A stretch of 64,000 bases of DNA from Streptomyces fodineus (GCF_001735805.1 NZ_CP017248.1:9362001-9426000), one strand, 5' to 3'; counted from the stretch's first letter, positions 17,374-25,638 are shown. The notes: a model not told the origin generated them from the letters alone. Translations and numbers: made by a program.

Positions 17374-18426
17374 GGTGCCGTCGACCTCGCGGACCAGCTC
17401 GATCGCCCTGGCCAAGGTGGCGAGGCGGGCCTGAAGGGTGTCACCGGCCGGGTACAGGCGCACGGTGTCGACTCCGGCGGCCCGCCACACCCGGAGGCGC
17501 TCGCGCACCATGGCTTCGGTGCCGATCAGTGTCGTACCCAGCACCATGTCGTCGGTCACCAGCGCCGCCGCACCGTCCCGGTCGCCGGCCTGCCACCGCT
17601 CGCGCACCGCGGCGGCGACCTCGGCCCAGCCCTGACGGCTGTAGGCGCTGTTGTAGAAGTTGGTGGACGCCGAACCCATGCCGCCCAGGCTGAAGGCCAG
17701 TTCCTTCTTGCGGCGCGCGGTCATCGCGCCGAGGGCTTCCTCGTCGGGTGCGAAGGCGACCTCGGCGCCCTGACAGACGTCCAGGTCGCCGCGTGTTCGG
17801 CCGCTGCGGACCAGGCCCTCGTCGAGGTGGGTGAAGTAGGCGTCGTCCGCGCCTTCGGGTACGAAACTGGTGCCCAGCCAGCCGTCGGCCACCTCCCCGG
17901 TGAGACGCAGCATGGCCGGTGACAGTGCGGCCAGATACAGGGGGATCCGGTGCTCGGCCCGCATCGACAGTCGCATGGGAACCGCTTCGCCGCCGGGCAG
18001 TGGGATGGTGAACTCCCCTCCCGCGTAGGCGAGTTTGCCGCCGTCGAACAGCCGTTGGACGATCTCGACGGTTTCCCGCATACGGCGCAGCGGCCGGGCG
18101 AACGGCACCCCGTGCAGTCCCTCCATCACTTGCGGACCCGAGGCCCCCAGGCCGAGCAGGAAGCGTCCGCCGGACAGGTTGGACAGCGTGATGGCGGTCT
18201 GTGCGACGGCGGCCGGAGTGCGGGTGCCCAGTTGTATGACACCGGAGCCCAGCAGCATCCGGTCGGTGCGCGCGGCGTAGTAGCCCAGTGCCGAGGGAGC
18301 GTCGGAGCCCCAGGCCTCGGCCACCCAGCAGATGTCCAGGCCGATCTTCTCTGCTTCGACGACGAAGTCCGCCTGCTCGGCCCAGCTTTCGCCGCCCGAG
18401 GCCTCGATCGTGGTGGCCGTACGCAT
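17368..18426 (-). CDS. LLM-class F420/flavin-dependent oxidoreductase
   Basis: A 352-aa luciferase-like (bacterial luciferase TIM-barrel) oxidoreductase. Seen are WVAEAWGSDA near 34-43, an LGSGVIQLGTRTPAAVAQ segment typical of F420-dependent enzymes, LSGGRFLLGLGASGPQV near 85-100 and VADGWLGTSF near 190. In actinobacteria this class usually uses coenzyme F420. The start ATG shares bases with the stop of the upstream SRPBCC gene (TGATG), indicating translational coupling. With SRPBCC and HxlR genes it forms a likely three-gene unit. Substrate unknown. Confidence 0.85.
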   Translation of the reverse strand: MRTATTIEASGGESWAEQADFVVEAEKIGLDICWVAEAWGSDAPSALGYYAARTDRMLLGSGVIQLGTRTPAAVAQTAITLSNLSGGRFLLGLGASGPQVMEGLHGVPFARPLRRMRETVEIVQRLFDGGKLAYAGGEFTIPLPGGEAVPMRLSMRAEHRIPLYLAALSPAMLRLTGEVADGWLGTSFVPEGADDAYFTHLDEGLVRSGRTRGDLDVCQGAEVAFAPDEEALGAMTARRKKELAFSLGGMGSASTNFYNSAYSRQGWAEVAAAVRERWQAGDRDGAAALVTDDMVLGTTLIGTEAMVRERLRVWRAAGVDTVRLYPAGDTLQARLATLARAIELVREVDGTS

Positions 18427-18932
18427 CACGCCTCCGCCCGCTTCTTGATGTGCGCGAGGGTCGTGGCGATGCTCCGCTCGAACTCGCGCAGCCGGACGAA
18501 CACGATCTTCTGCTCCTTCTCCGGCATCCGGTCGATCGCGGCCGACAGCCCGGAACGCCCGGGGCCCAACTGCATCCATTCCGACAGTTCCGTGCCGCCG
18601 TTTTCGGGCCGAAGGCGGAAGCGCCAGATCGCGGAAGGGTCGGCGGGGTCCTGCACCGTCCAGGCGAGGACCCGTTCCGGTTCGCACTCGATCACATGCG
18701 ACGTCGTAGACCATTCGCCGAACGCCTCGTGCCTGCTGTGCCCGACGAACCTGGCGCCCACGGCCGGTCCGTCGGCGCCGTCGAGCCATTCGACGCGCTG
18801 GAGTTCCTCGCTCATGGCCGGCATCGAGGAGATGTCGCTGACCACTGCCCACACCCGTGCCGGAGGGGCGTCGATCCAGGTCCGCACCTCGACCGTGGGT
18901 TTGTCCGCATAGCGCGCGCCTGTCCACTCCAC
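18426..18932 (-). CDS. SRPBCC (START-like) family protein
   Basis: A 168-aa polyketide-cyclase/START-like protein. The classical opening VEVRTWIDAPPARVWAVVSD (residues about 14-33) is followed by EELQRVEWLDG, VGARFVGHSRH and a C-terminal helix. This helix-grip fold binds hydrophobic ligands. I choose GTG 18932 because AGGAGG lies 9 nt upstream; a TTG at 18956 is less likely. Its stop overlaps the ATG of the LLM oxidoreductase. The pairing with an F420/flavin enzyme suggests a ligand handled by both proteins. Confidence 0.8.
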   Translation of the reverse strand: MEWTGARYADKPTVEVRTWIDAPPARVWAVVSDISSMPAMSEELQRVEWLDGADGPAVGARFVGHSRHEAFGEWSTTSHVIECEPERVLAWTVQDPADPSAIWRFRLRPENGGTELSEWMQLGPGRSGLSAAIDRMPEKEQKIVFVRLREFERSIATTLAHIKKRAEA

Positions 18933-18982
18933 GTCAGCCGGCCTCCTCGCCGTCAAAGGGTGTGCCGACAGGGTTGCGTTAA

Positions 18983-18995
18983 GAGACTCAGCCTG
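18983..18995. promoter_or_regulatory. Half-site of the HxlR-type operator before the SRPBCC-LLM genes
   Basis: GAGACTCAGCCTG here matches GAGACTCTGCAGG at 19554 in its first seven bases and in the following GC. The opposite arm is not conserved. It lies about 50 nt before the SRPBCC start, next to a TTGACA (minus strand, 18995-19000). Confidence 0.35.
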
Positions 18996-19011
18996 TCAAG
19001 GACGGTATTGA

Positions 19012-19512
19012 TCAGGCGGTGTTGAAGCGGCGTCGTACGTCCGGCCGGCGCTTGAGCCGCTCGGGATAACCGGGGCCCATCCGCATCGATGTCTCCTGGG
19101 CCACCAGGGGCCTTCGGCACGCGGAGCACACCACCTCCGCCGTGGTGTCGTGGTCGCACGCGTCGTGATGGAACACCACCGGGACGCCCTCCTCACCGGC
19201 CAGCCACCGGTCGCCCCACCTGGACATCGCGGCCAGCACGGTGAAGAGGTCGCGTCCCTTCTCCGTGAGGACGTAGTCGTAGCGCGGTGGTTCGGTTTCG
19301 TACAGCCGCTTCTCCAGCACCCCCTCCTCCACCAGGCGGCGCAGCCGGTCGGTCAGGGTGTTGCGCGCGATGCCCAGTTCCTGCTGGAACTCGTCGAAGC
19401 GGCGGATGCCGTAGAACGCTTCCCGTACGACCAGAGGAGTCCACTGGTCACCCAGCAGGTCGAGGGTGCGCGCGACGGAGCACGGCCAGTTGGCGAACGA
19501 TGTTCGTTTCAT
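19012..19512 (-). CDS. HxlR-family transcriptional regulator
   Basis: A 166-aa winged-helix regulator of the HxlR type: CSVARTLDLLGDQWTPLVVRE (residues about 11-31), then RFDEFQQELGIARNTLTDRLRRLVEEGVLE. HxlR proteins commonly answer to aldehydes or oxidants through a Cys near the N-terminus (Cys11 here). A C-terminal extension with CSACRRPL and His/Cys residues may bind metal. ATG 19512. Two palindromes lie just upstream, and a matching half-site lies before the SRPBCC gene, so autoregulation and control of the downstream pair are likely. Confidence 0.87.
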   Translation of the reverse strand: MKRTSFANWPCSVARTLDLLGDQWTPLVVREAFYGIRRFDEFQQELGIARNTLTDRLRRLVEEGVLEKRLYETEPPRYDYVLTEKGRDLFTVLAAMSRWGDRWLAGEEGVPVVFHHDACDHDTTAEVVCSACRRPLVAQETSMRMGPGYPERLKRRPDVRRRFNTA

Positions 19513-19527
19513 GTCCCTGATGATAGG

Positions 19528-19559
19528 TGCCTGACGACAGGCAGTCTCGTAATGAGACT
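19528..19559. promoter_or_regulatory. Twin palindromic operator upstream of the HxlR gene
   Basis: Two adjacent inverted repeats: TGCCTG-ACGA-CAGGCA at 19528-19543 and AGTCTC-GTAAT-GAGACT at 19543-19559. Both are perfect in the arms and share one base. The HxlR start is 16 nt away, so a bound regulator would cover its promoter. A -10-like TATCAT (minus strand, 19521-19526) lies between them and the start. Confidence 0.6.
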
Positions 19560-19605
19560 CTGCAGGTGCATCGCGGTTCTCGACGGGATCCGCGTGCGGA
19601 GTGAG

Positions 19606-20103
19606 TCAGAGGCCGATCTTCTGGCAGAAGCACACCCGGTGCTGTCCAGGACCGTCATAGTCGGTGTGTACGGGCAGCCCGTCGACCTCGCTGTCGCCAC
19701 TTTCCAGGGAGAACCCCATGGCGCGGTGGAACGCGATGGATCCCGTGTTGCCCGGTGAGGTGACCGCACGGACCTCCGTGCGGCCTTGTACGGCGGCGCG
19801 CTGGAAGAACGCCGTGTAGAGGCGTCGGGCCACGCCCTGTCCGCGCAGCTTGGGGTCCACTCCCACGAAGTGGATGTACGCCTCGGTGTCGTTGTCGGCG
19901 GCGTAGAAGCCGATGAGGAACCCGTAGATCCCCGAGCCGTCCTCCAGGACCAGGCTGGTGCCGGAGAAGAACTGCAAGAACAGCTTGGGCAGCAGCAGGG
20001 ACAGCTCTCGGGCCTGCTCGGGGGTGCGTGAGTCCCCCCACCACTGCTGTACGCACTCGACGATCGTGCCGTGGTCGGAAACGGTGGCCTGGCGCAGGGG
20101 CAT
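19606..20103 (-). CDS. GNAT-family N-acetyltransferase
   Basis: A 165-aa GNAT. Motif A, which binds the acetyl-CoA pyrophosphate, is VGVDPKLRGQGVARRLYTAF (residues about 89-108). The preceding strand carries IGFYAADNDTEAYIHF, and motif B is TSPGNTGSIAFHRAMGF with the usual N..S..F pattern. ATG 20103 has AGAGAGG 7 nt upstream. The longer upstream frame is not homologous. Single gene; acceptor unknown. Confidence 0.87.
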   Translation of the reverse strand: MPLRQATVSDHGTIVECVQQWWGDSRTPEQARELSLLLPKLFLQFFSGTSLVLEDGSGIYGFLIGFYAADNDTEAYIHFVGVDPKLRGQGVARRLYTAFFQRAAVQGRTEVRAVTSPGNTGSIAFHRAMGFSLESGDSEVDGLPVHTDYDGPGQHRVCFCQKIGL

Positions 20104-20518
20104 TGCAATCCTCTCTGTTCCGTACTCCAGCGAAACAGTCTGCGTCAGCAGATCATCGCGCATGCCAGGCCGCGCCGACGCGATCCACGGATATGGGCAG
20201 GCTCCGCGGGTCGCCGACCGGTTGGACCCTCCTGAGCACCCCTGCCCGGCCTCCGTCGCACGGGGGAGCGAGGCGGTGTCCGGCATTCCAGCCGACCGCT
20301 GCCGGGACGTGGGCGCGCGACGGCCCCCGACCCGGCGCGGCGATCTGGCGCGACGACACCCCCGCCACCGTCCTGCGGGGACCTCGCCGCCCGCGCATCC
20401 CCGTCGTCAAGGACGGCGCTCGGTCCCGTTCCCCACCGCCCGACCAGGCTTTCGGCCGACCGCGCTGCCGCCGCCTCCGAGCGGCGACGTACTCTGGCCC
20501 GGTCGATGAGGAGGGCGG
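20104..20518. other. Divergent intergenic region, no supported gene
   Basis: Between the GNAT and response-regulator genes. No frame has both a start signal and a recognisable domain. TACTCT at 20490-20495 is a possible -10 box for the two-component operon, and the regulator ATG is preceded by GAGGAGGG. Confidence 0.45.
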
Positions 20519-21223
20519 ATGAGTGACACCGCGTGTCCCGGGGCGGTGCTGGTCGTCGACGACGACGCGGCGATCCGGCGGTCGCTGGAGCGCGGCCTCA
20601 GGCTGAACGGCTTCGTGGTGCACACCGCCGCCGACGGACCCGCGGCGCTCGCCGCGATCGAGCAGGCGCCGCCCGACGTCCTGGTGCTCGATGTGTCGAT
20701 GCCCGGTATGAGCGGCATCGAGGTGTGCACCCGGCTCCGCGGCGCGGGCCGGGACCTGCCCGTGCTCATGCTCTCCGCCCTGGACGAGACGGCCGACCGT
20801 ATCGCCGGACTCCAGGCGGGCGGCGACGACTACCTGGTCAAGCCGTTCGCCCTGCAGGAACTGGTGCTGCGGTTGCACGCGCTGCTGCGCCGCCGGCCGC
20901 CCGCCGACCGGGCGGTGCTGCGGGTGGCGGACCTGGTCATGGACCCGGGGGCGCGCACCGCAGAACGGGCCGGCCGCCCCATGGAGTTGACCCGCCGCGA
21001 GTTCGAACTCCTCGAGGTGCTCGCCCGCAACGCGGGACTCGTCCTCACCCGCGACCAGCTCCTGGAACGCGTGTGGGGCTACGACTTCGACGTGCGCACC
21101 GACGCCGTCGACACATTCGTCAGCTACCTACGGCGCAAACTCGAGGCCGATGGACGCTCCCGGCTGATCCACACCGTGCGCGGAGTCGGCTTCGTGCTCA
21201 GGGAGACGAGGGACACGCCGTGA
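20519..21223 (+). CDS. OmpR/PhoB-family response regulator
   Basis: A 234-aa regulator. The receiver domain (9-120) has acidic pocket residues DDD at 14-16, phosphoacceptor Asp58 in LVLDVSMPG, switch residue Ser in MLSALDE and Lys in YLVKPF. The winged-helix output domain (135-230) ends YLRRKLEADGRSRLIHTVRGVGF-like (split here into YLRRKLEADG and HTVRGVGFVL). ATG 20519 follows GAGGAGGG. It overlaps the kinase gene by 4 nt (GTGA), so the two are translationally coupled. The order regulator, kinase, two small exported proteins hints at an envelope stimulus. Confidence 0.95.
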   Translation: MSDTACPGAVLVVDDDAAIRRSLERGLRLNGFVVHTAADGPAALAAIEQAPPDVLVLDVSMPGMSGIEVCTRLRGAGRDLPVLMLSALDETADRIAGLQAGGDDYLVKPFALQELVLRLHALLRRRPPADRAVLRVADLVMDPGARTAERAGRPMELTRREFELLEVLARNAGLVLTRDQLLERVWGYDFDVRTDAVDTFVSYLRRKLEADGRSRLIHTVRGVGFVLRETRDTP

Positions 21224-22677
21224 GGCTGTCCACCCGTGTCGGCCTTGCCGTCGGCTGTACCGTGCCCCTGCTGGTGCTGGCCTCCGGCTGGCTGCTGCTG
21301 CACCTGGTCGCCCGTGACCTGCACCGGGCCGAGGACCAGCATCTGCACGAGCGGGCCGTGGCCGTGGCCCCGGATGCCCGGTCGCTGCTGCGGGCCACGG
21401 AGAACGGCCGGCCCAGGGCCGCCGACACCAGGGAACGCAAGCTGTTCAGCGCGGCCCTCGACGTCGGCGTACGCGTCGTGGGACCGGACGCGGACTTCCG
21501 TGGCGGTCCGCAGCCCGGCCCGCTGGTGACCCTCCCGAGGGGGACCGCCGGACCGGTCACCGTCCGCGACGGCACCCGCAGCTGGCGGGCCCTGGCCCGG
21601 CCCCTCCACGGCACCACCGGCACCCTGTGGGTCTTCTCGGCCGACACCGCCGACCGCACCCAAGTCCGGCTCGTGCGACGCCGTGTGACCCTCACCGCGC
21701 TCCTCGCCGCCCCCCTGTCCGGCCTGCTCGCGTGGGGCCTGGCAAGCGGGGCGAGCACCCCGCTGCGTCGTCTCACCCGCCGCACCGCCGGCCTCGACCC
21801 GCGCACCAGCAGCACCCGACTGGAGGAGCGGCGCACCGGGGTGACCGAGGTCGACGAGCTGGCCGCCACCCTGCGGACCGTACTCGCCCGCTACGACGAA
21901 CAGGCCGCCCGCACCGCCGAGGCCCTGGACACCGCCCGGTCGTTCTCCGCCGCCGCGGCGCACGAACTGCGCACCCCGCTGATGAGCGTGGGCACCAACC
22001 TCGACATCCTCGCCGACCACCCGGGCCTGCCCGCGGCCGACCGCACCGAGGTCCTCGCCGACCTGCGACGCGAACACGCCCGCCTGCTGGGCCTGCTCGT
22101 GATGCTGCGTGAGCTGGGCCGCGGGGACCTGGTGGAGGCGGAGGCGTTCCGCCGGGTCGACCTCGCCGACGTGGCGGACGCGGCCGTCGCCGAGGCCCGC
22201 CGCCGGGCCCCGGACGCCGAGATCACCCTGGACGCCGACCCGGGGCTCACCGTGCACGGCTGGGAGCCGGGCCTCAGGCTGCTGCTGGACAACCTGCTCG
22301 GCAACGCCCTGGCCCACGGCCGGGACGAGCGGGGCCGGGCGTGGATCCACCTGGGCGTGCGCCCGGCGGCGGACCAGGTCCTGATCACGGTGGACGACCA
22401 CGGGCCCGGCGTACCGCCCGACGCCCGGAGCCGGATCTTCGAGCGGTTCCAGCGCGGCCCGGACAGCGCGGGCTCCGGGCTCGGTCTCACCCTCGTCGCC
22501 CAGCAGGCGGCGCTGCACCGGGGCAGCGTCACGGCGACGGACGCACCGGACGGCGTCGGCGCCCGCTTCGAGGTACGGCTGCCCTCGGGCGGCGGCGCGC
22601 TGCCCGGCCGGCGGGACTGGCTCATCGGCACAGCCGGGGCAAACCGGTCACAGAGTTTCCCCAAAGAGGCCCCCTAG
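21220..22677 (+). CDS. Sensor histidine kinase, partner of the upstream regulator
   Basis: A 485-aa membrane kinase. TM1 is near 8-30 (GLAVGCTVPLLVLASGWLLL), with an extracytoplasmic sensor at about 31-150 and TM2 near 156-175. A HAMP-like linker is followed by the HisKA box with His248 in AAAHELRTPL. The catalytic domain has N-box LLLDNLLGNALAHG, G1 VDDHGPGVP, F-box RIFERFQRG and G2 GSGLGLTLV. Start GTG 21220 overlaps the regulator stop. The C-terminal tail after 460 is short and basic. The signal is unknown. Confidence 0.93.
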   Translation: MRLSTRVGLAVGCTVPLLVLASGWLLLHLVARDLHRAEDQHLHERAVAVAPDARSLLRATENGRPRAADTRERKLFSAALDVGVRVVGPDADFRGGPQPGPLVTLPRGTAGPVTVRDGTRSWRALARPLHGTTGTLWVFSADTADRTQVRLVRRRVTLTALLAAPLSGLLAWGLASGASTPLRRLTRRTAGLDPRTSSTRLEERRTGVTEVDELAATLRTVLARYDEQAARTAEALDTARSFSAAAAHELRTPLMSVGTNLDILADHPGLPAADRTEVLADLRREHARLLGLLVMLRELGRGDLVEAEAFRRVDLADVADAAVAEARRRAPDAEITLDADPGLTVHGWEPGLRLLLDNLLGNALAHGRDERGRAWIHLGVRPAADQVLITVDDHGPGVPPDARSRIFERFQRGPDSAGSGLGLTLVAQQAALHRGSVTATDAPDGVGARFEVRLPSGGGALPGRRDWLIGTAGANRSQSFPKEAP

Positions 22678-22733
22678 CCTCCCGTACGACGGACGGACGA
22701 CCTGGCCGTCCGGGAAAGTGAACGGAGAGGCAG

Positions 22734-23138
22734 ATGTACGTACGACGACGGACGCGCACGCTGCTCGCGGGGCTCGCCGTGACAGCCGTCCTGGCCGGCA
22801 CGGCGGGGGCGGCCTCCGCGGCCGACAGCACGCCCACCGCGAAGCCGGCCGGTGACGGGGCCCCCGCACTGTGCAAGCGGGTGCCCAAGATCGACCGCCG
22901 GATCACCCGGGCCCTGAACCGGCTCGACGCCGGCGTCGCAACGCGCGGCTCGGTGGCACGGCTGCAGAAGCGGGTCGACAACGCGAAGAAGGCGGGCCAC
23001 ACCGAGATCGCGACCTTCCTCCAGAACCGGCTGGACTTCCGCAAGTCGCTGCGGACCAACCTGGAGCAGCGCCGGAAGGACCTGGCGAACGTCAAGACCT
23101 GGTGCGAGGCCAACGGCGACGGCAAGGCGACCGGCTGA
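22734..23138 (+). CDS. Small secreted protein, unknown function
   Basis: A 134-aa protein with a Sec signal (basic YVRRRTRT, hydrophobic LLAGLAVTAVLAG, AxA sites near ASAAD at about 28-31). The mature part is short, lysine/arginine-rich and mostly helical (IDRRITRALNRL, VARLQKRVDNAKKAG, LRTNLEQRRKDLANV). It has two cysteines, Cys47 and Cys124, that could form a disulphide bridging the ends. ATG 22734 has GAGAGGC about 5-10 nt upstream. It follows the kinase by 56 nt and overlaps the next gene, so it may be the kinase target or sensor partner. No family was recognised. Confidence 0.75.
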   Translation: MYVRRRTRTLLAGLAVTAVLAGTAGAASAADSTPTAKPAGDGAPALCKRVPKIDRRITRALNRLDAGVATRGSVARLQKRVDNAKKAGHTEIATFLQNRLDFRKSLRTNLEQRRKDLANVKTWCEANGDGKATG

Positions 23139-23371
23139 TGCGGCTTCGGCGCTCGGTCGGCACGGCGACGGCGGTCGCCGCGCTGGTGGCGCTCACCGCG
23201 GGGTGCGGCCACCACGACGGCGCCTCCCCGAAGGCCTCGCCCGACGCCGTGTCCGCCACGGCCCCGTCCGCCGGGCCTTCGCAACTGGCGCAGATGCAGA
23301 AGAAGGTGGACGCGGCCGAGTCCGCGGCCGCCGCGGCCGACCGCGACGCGGCGGACACCGCCGACCGCTGA
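23138..23371 (+). CDS. Small lipoprotein, unknown function
   Basis: A 77-aa protein. A signal of about 22 residues ends in the lipobox LTAGC (Cys23), predicting lipid attachment. After a Ser/Pro/Ala-rich linker, a short helix QLAQMQKKVDAAESAAAAAD has a heptad-like pattern similar to Lpp-type coiled coils. ATG 23138 shares a base with the stop of the preceding gene (TGATG). A strong terminator follows directly. It probably acts at the membrane surface with the upstream secreted protein; function unknown. Confidence 0.75.
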   Translation: MRLRRSVGTATAVAALVALTAGCGHHDGASPKASPDAVSATAPSAGPSQLAQMQKKVDAAESAAAAADRDAADTADR

Positions 23372-23372
23372 C

Positions 23373-23408
23373 CCGTGCGGGGAGCGCAACCGAGCGCTCC
23401 CCGCACGG
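23373..23408 (+). terminator. Strong stem-loop terminator of the two-component operon
   Basis: A perfect 15-bp stem, CCGTGCGGGGAGCGC paired with GCGCTCCCCGCACGG, with loop AACCGA. It starts 2 nt after the lipoprotein stop codon. No U tract. Confidence 0.88.
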
Positions 23409-23856
23409 CGCCCACGGCGGCTCACCGAGCAGGTCCACCCCGCGACGATCACCGTCTGCTCGGTGCCGTCGCCCGTCTGCGAGCGGGCCGCCCTCCTTCA
23501 GCACCTCGTGCGCCGCCGCCCGCGACCGCGTGTACGGGGACGACGAGGCGGCGGGCGAGGAGGCCACCCGAAACGCCGCCTGGCTCAGCGTGATCGCGCC
23601 GACGACCGCGCGGCCGGGGATGGAGCCGTCACCCGCTCACCAGGGCGTTCACCACGGCCAGTACGGCGACCACCACGAACGCCGAGAGCCGGTGTGGGTG
23701 CCGGCCGCTATCACACCGACGCCACTGGCGACCGCCAGTGAATCCACTGGATCCGCTTCTCGCGGCCGGAGCGCACGGTGGGAGGTCGGCGGACGCCTGA
23801 GGGAGTAGCGTATTCATCGGTCGATGAATTACTGCTCTCGGAAAGGGCGGGACGTC
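23409..23856. other. Gene-poor stretch with a palindromic operator at its end
   Basis: No frame here has a convincing start and domain. The minus strand around 23640-23760 gives short hydrophobic pieces (ALVSG-ending) in two phases, which could be an eroded membrane protein but cannot be identified. The palindrome at 23812-23829 is listed separately. Confidence 0.4.
23812..23829. promoter_or_regulatory. Perfect palindrome upstream of the FAD monooxygenase gene
   Basis: ATTCATC-GGTC-GATGAAT, 7-bp perfect arms, directly after TAGCGT (23806-23811), a plausible -10 box. It lies about 27 nt before the monooxygenase start. The size and A/T-rich arms fit a TetR- or MarR-type operator. It does not match the palindrome at the nearby MarR gene. 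Confidence 0.55.
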
Positions 23857-25089
23857 ATGGAACAGACCACCTGCTGTGTGGTGGGCGGCGGACCCGCCGG
23901 CATGGTGCTCGCCCTGCTGCTGGCCCGGGCCGGCGTCGACGTGACGGTGCTGGAGAAGCACGGCGACTTCCTGCGTGACTTCCGTGGCGACACCGTCCAT
24001 CCCTCCACCCTGGCGCTGCTGGACGACCTCGGTCTGGCCGAGCGCTTCGCCCGGCTGCCGCAGCGCCGGGTGCGCACCGTCCAGCTGCCGGTAGGTCCCG
24101 GCCGCTCGACGGTCACGGTCGGGGACCTCTCGGTGCTGCCCGGCCCCTACAACTACATCGCGATGGTGCCGCAGTGGGACCTGCTGGACCTGCTCGCGGA
24201 CGAGGCCGGTGGCGAGCCGTCCTTCCACTTGCGGATGAAGACGGAAGCGACCTCCTTCCTGGTCGAATCCGGACGTGTGAGGGGGGTGCGCTACCGTACC
24301 TCCGACGGCCGCACCGGCGAGCTGCGCGCCCTTCTCACCGTCGCCTGCGACGGCCGTGGGTCACTCGCCCGCTCCCGGCCGGAACTGGGACTGCACGGCT
24401 ACGCCTGCCCGATGGACGCATGGTGGTTCCGGCTGCCCCGCCGAGACGGTGACCCGCAAGGACTCGTCGGCGCCGCCGGTGACCGCTTCCTGACCGCGAT
24501 GATCGACCGCGGCGACTACTGGCAGTGCGCCGGACTCATCCCCAAGGGCACGGACGCCCAGCGTCGCGCCGCCGGCCTCGACCGTTTCCTGGCCGAGTTC
24601 ACGGCCGCCGCCCCCTGGATGGCCGACCGCGTGCACGCCCTGCGCTCGTGGGACGACGTCAAACTCCTCGATGTGCGCCTGGACCGGCTGCGCCGCTGGC
24701 ACCGCCCCGGTCTGTTGTGCATCGGCGACGCCGCGCACGCGATGTCCCCGGTCTTCGGCATCGGCATCAACCTCGCGGTGCAGGACGCCGTGGCCGCCGC
24801 CCGCTACCTCGCCGAGCCGCTGCGCCGAGGCGCCGTCCGTCCGCGCGACGTACGCCGTCTGCAGCGCCGTCGCCGTCCCACCACGGTCGCCACCCAGACG
24901 CTCCAGCGGATGGCCCACGCCCGCTTCATCGCTCCCGTGCTGCAGGGCCGGCCACCCCTGGGGAGCGCGGACCGGGCCCGGCTGCTGGCGCGGCTGCTCG
25001 CCGAGTCGCGCTGGATCCGCCGGCTCCCGGCGTACTTCGTCGCCTACGGCGCCCTTCGGGAACGGCCGCCCGCCGCGGCGGTCCGCTAG
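23857..25089 (+). CDS. FAD-dependent monooxygenase (aromatic hydroxylase-like)
   Basis: About 410 aa, PHBH-fold flavoprotein. The N-terminal FAD site is CCVVGGGPAGMVLALLLARAG. A central ACDGRGS matches the family DG motif that binds FAD/NADPH, and LLCIGDAAHAMSPVFGIGIN near 290-310 is the second FAD motif (GD). Such enzymes hydroxylate aromatic or polyketide substrates with NAD(P)H and O2. Start ATG 23857 follows AAAGGGCGGG; an ATG at 23824 lies inside the operator and has no ribosome site. A MarR regulator and an SRPBCC protein follow on the same strand, which suggests response to a hydrophobic compound. Confidence 0.87.
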   Translation: MEQTTCCVVGGGPAGMVLALLLARAGVDVTVLEKHGDFLRDFRGDTVHPSTLALLDDLGLAERFARLPQRRVRTVQLPVGPGRSTVTVGDLSVLPGPYNYIAMVPQWDLLDLLADEAGGEPSFHLRMKTEATSFLVESGRVRGVRYRTSDGRTGELRALLTVACDGRGSLARSRPELGLHGYACPMDAWWFRLPRRDGDPQGLVGAAGDRFLTAMIDRGDYWQCAGLIPKGTDAQRRAAGLDRFLAEFTAAAPWMADRVHALRSWDDVKLLDVRLDRLRRWHRPGLLCIGDAAHAMSPVFGIGINLAVQDAVAAARYLAEPLRRGAVRPRDVRRLQRRRRPTTVATQTLQRMAHARFIAPVLQGRPPLGSADRARLLARLLAESRWIRRLPAYFVAYGALRERPPAAAVR

Positions 25090-25137
25090 CGGCCGTCGTC
25101 GCGGGGAAGGCGGGTTACGGACGGCCCCGCGATTGCC

Positions 25138-25166
25138 TTGACAAGTGTTGTCATGACAACGACGAT
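25138..25166 (+). promoter_or_regulatory. MarR gene promoter with palindromic operator in the spacer
   Basis: TTGACA (25138-25143), 17-nt spacer, then GACGAT (25161-25166) places transcription start at about 25173. The spacer holds a perfect 14-bp palindrome GTTGTCATGACAAC (25147-25160), which the regulator would cover. The next in-frame GTG (25174) would then begin a leaderless message. Confidence 0.6.
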
Positions 25167-25173
25167 GGATCCT

Positions 25174-25626
25174 GTGAGTAACACGAGTGGACTCCACGAC
25201 CACCTCGGCTACTGGCTGCGTCGCCTGTCCGACGAGGTGCACAGCCGGTTCGAGACCGAACTCGCCCGGCATGACGTCACCGTCTCCCAGTGGGGGGTGA
25301 TGGTCAGCGTGTTCCACGGCCACGACACCACCAAGGCCGTGGCCGCGCACATGGACATCGATCCGGGAGCCGTCTCCCGCCTGGTCGACCGCCTCACGGC
25401 CAAGCGCCTCATCCGCCGCGAGCCCGACCCCGCCTCCCGGCGCACGGTCCGGCTCGTCCTGACCGACCAGGGGCAGGCCCTCGTACCGGTGCTGGCCGAA
25501 CTGGCGGACCGCAACGACCACCACTACTTCGGCTCGCTGGACTCCGGTCAGCGCCGGCAGCTGGAGCAATGGATCCGGCGGCTGGTGGGCGAAACCCATA
25601 CCCCGCCGCCACCCGACAACCCTTGA
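25174..25626 (+). CDS. MarR-family transcriptional regulator
   Basis: A 150-aa MarR protein: N-terminal helices HDHLGYWLRRLSDEVHSRFE, recognition region TKAVAAHMDIDPGAVSRLVDRLTAKRLI, wing RREPDPASRRTVRLVLTDQG, and C-terminal dimer helices. Start is ambiguous. ATG 25153 and ATG 25165 are in frame but have no ribosome site and lie inside the promoter; GTG 25174 fits the predicted transcription start. It is followed after 12 nt by the SRPBCC gene. It probably represses itself through the palindrome and may control the monooxygenase. Confidence 0.88.
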   Translation: MSNTSGLHDHLGYWLRRLSDEVHSRFETELARHDVTVSQWGVMVSVFHGHDTTKAVAAHMDIDPGAVSRLVDRLTAKRLIRREPDPASRRTVRLVLTDQGQALVPVLAELADRNDHHYFGSLDSGQRRQLEQWIRRLVGETHTPPPPDNP

Positions 25627-25638
25627 AAGAAGCGCACG

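Noticed and set aside
23640..23760. Small membrane protein on the minus strand
   Set aside because: Hydrophobic pieces lie in two different phases with no start; could be chance in GC-rich sequence.
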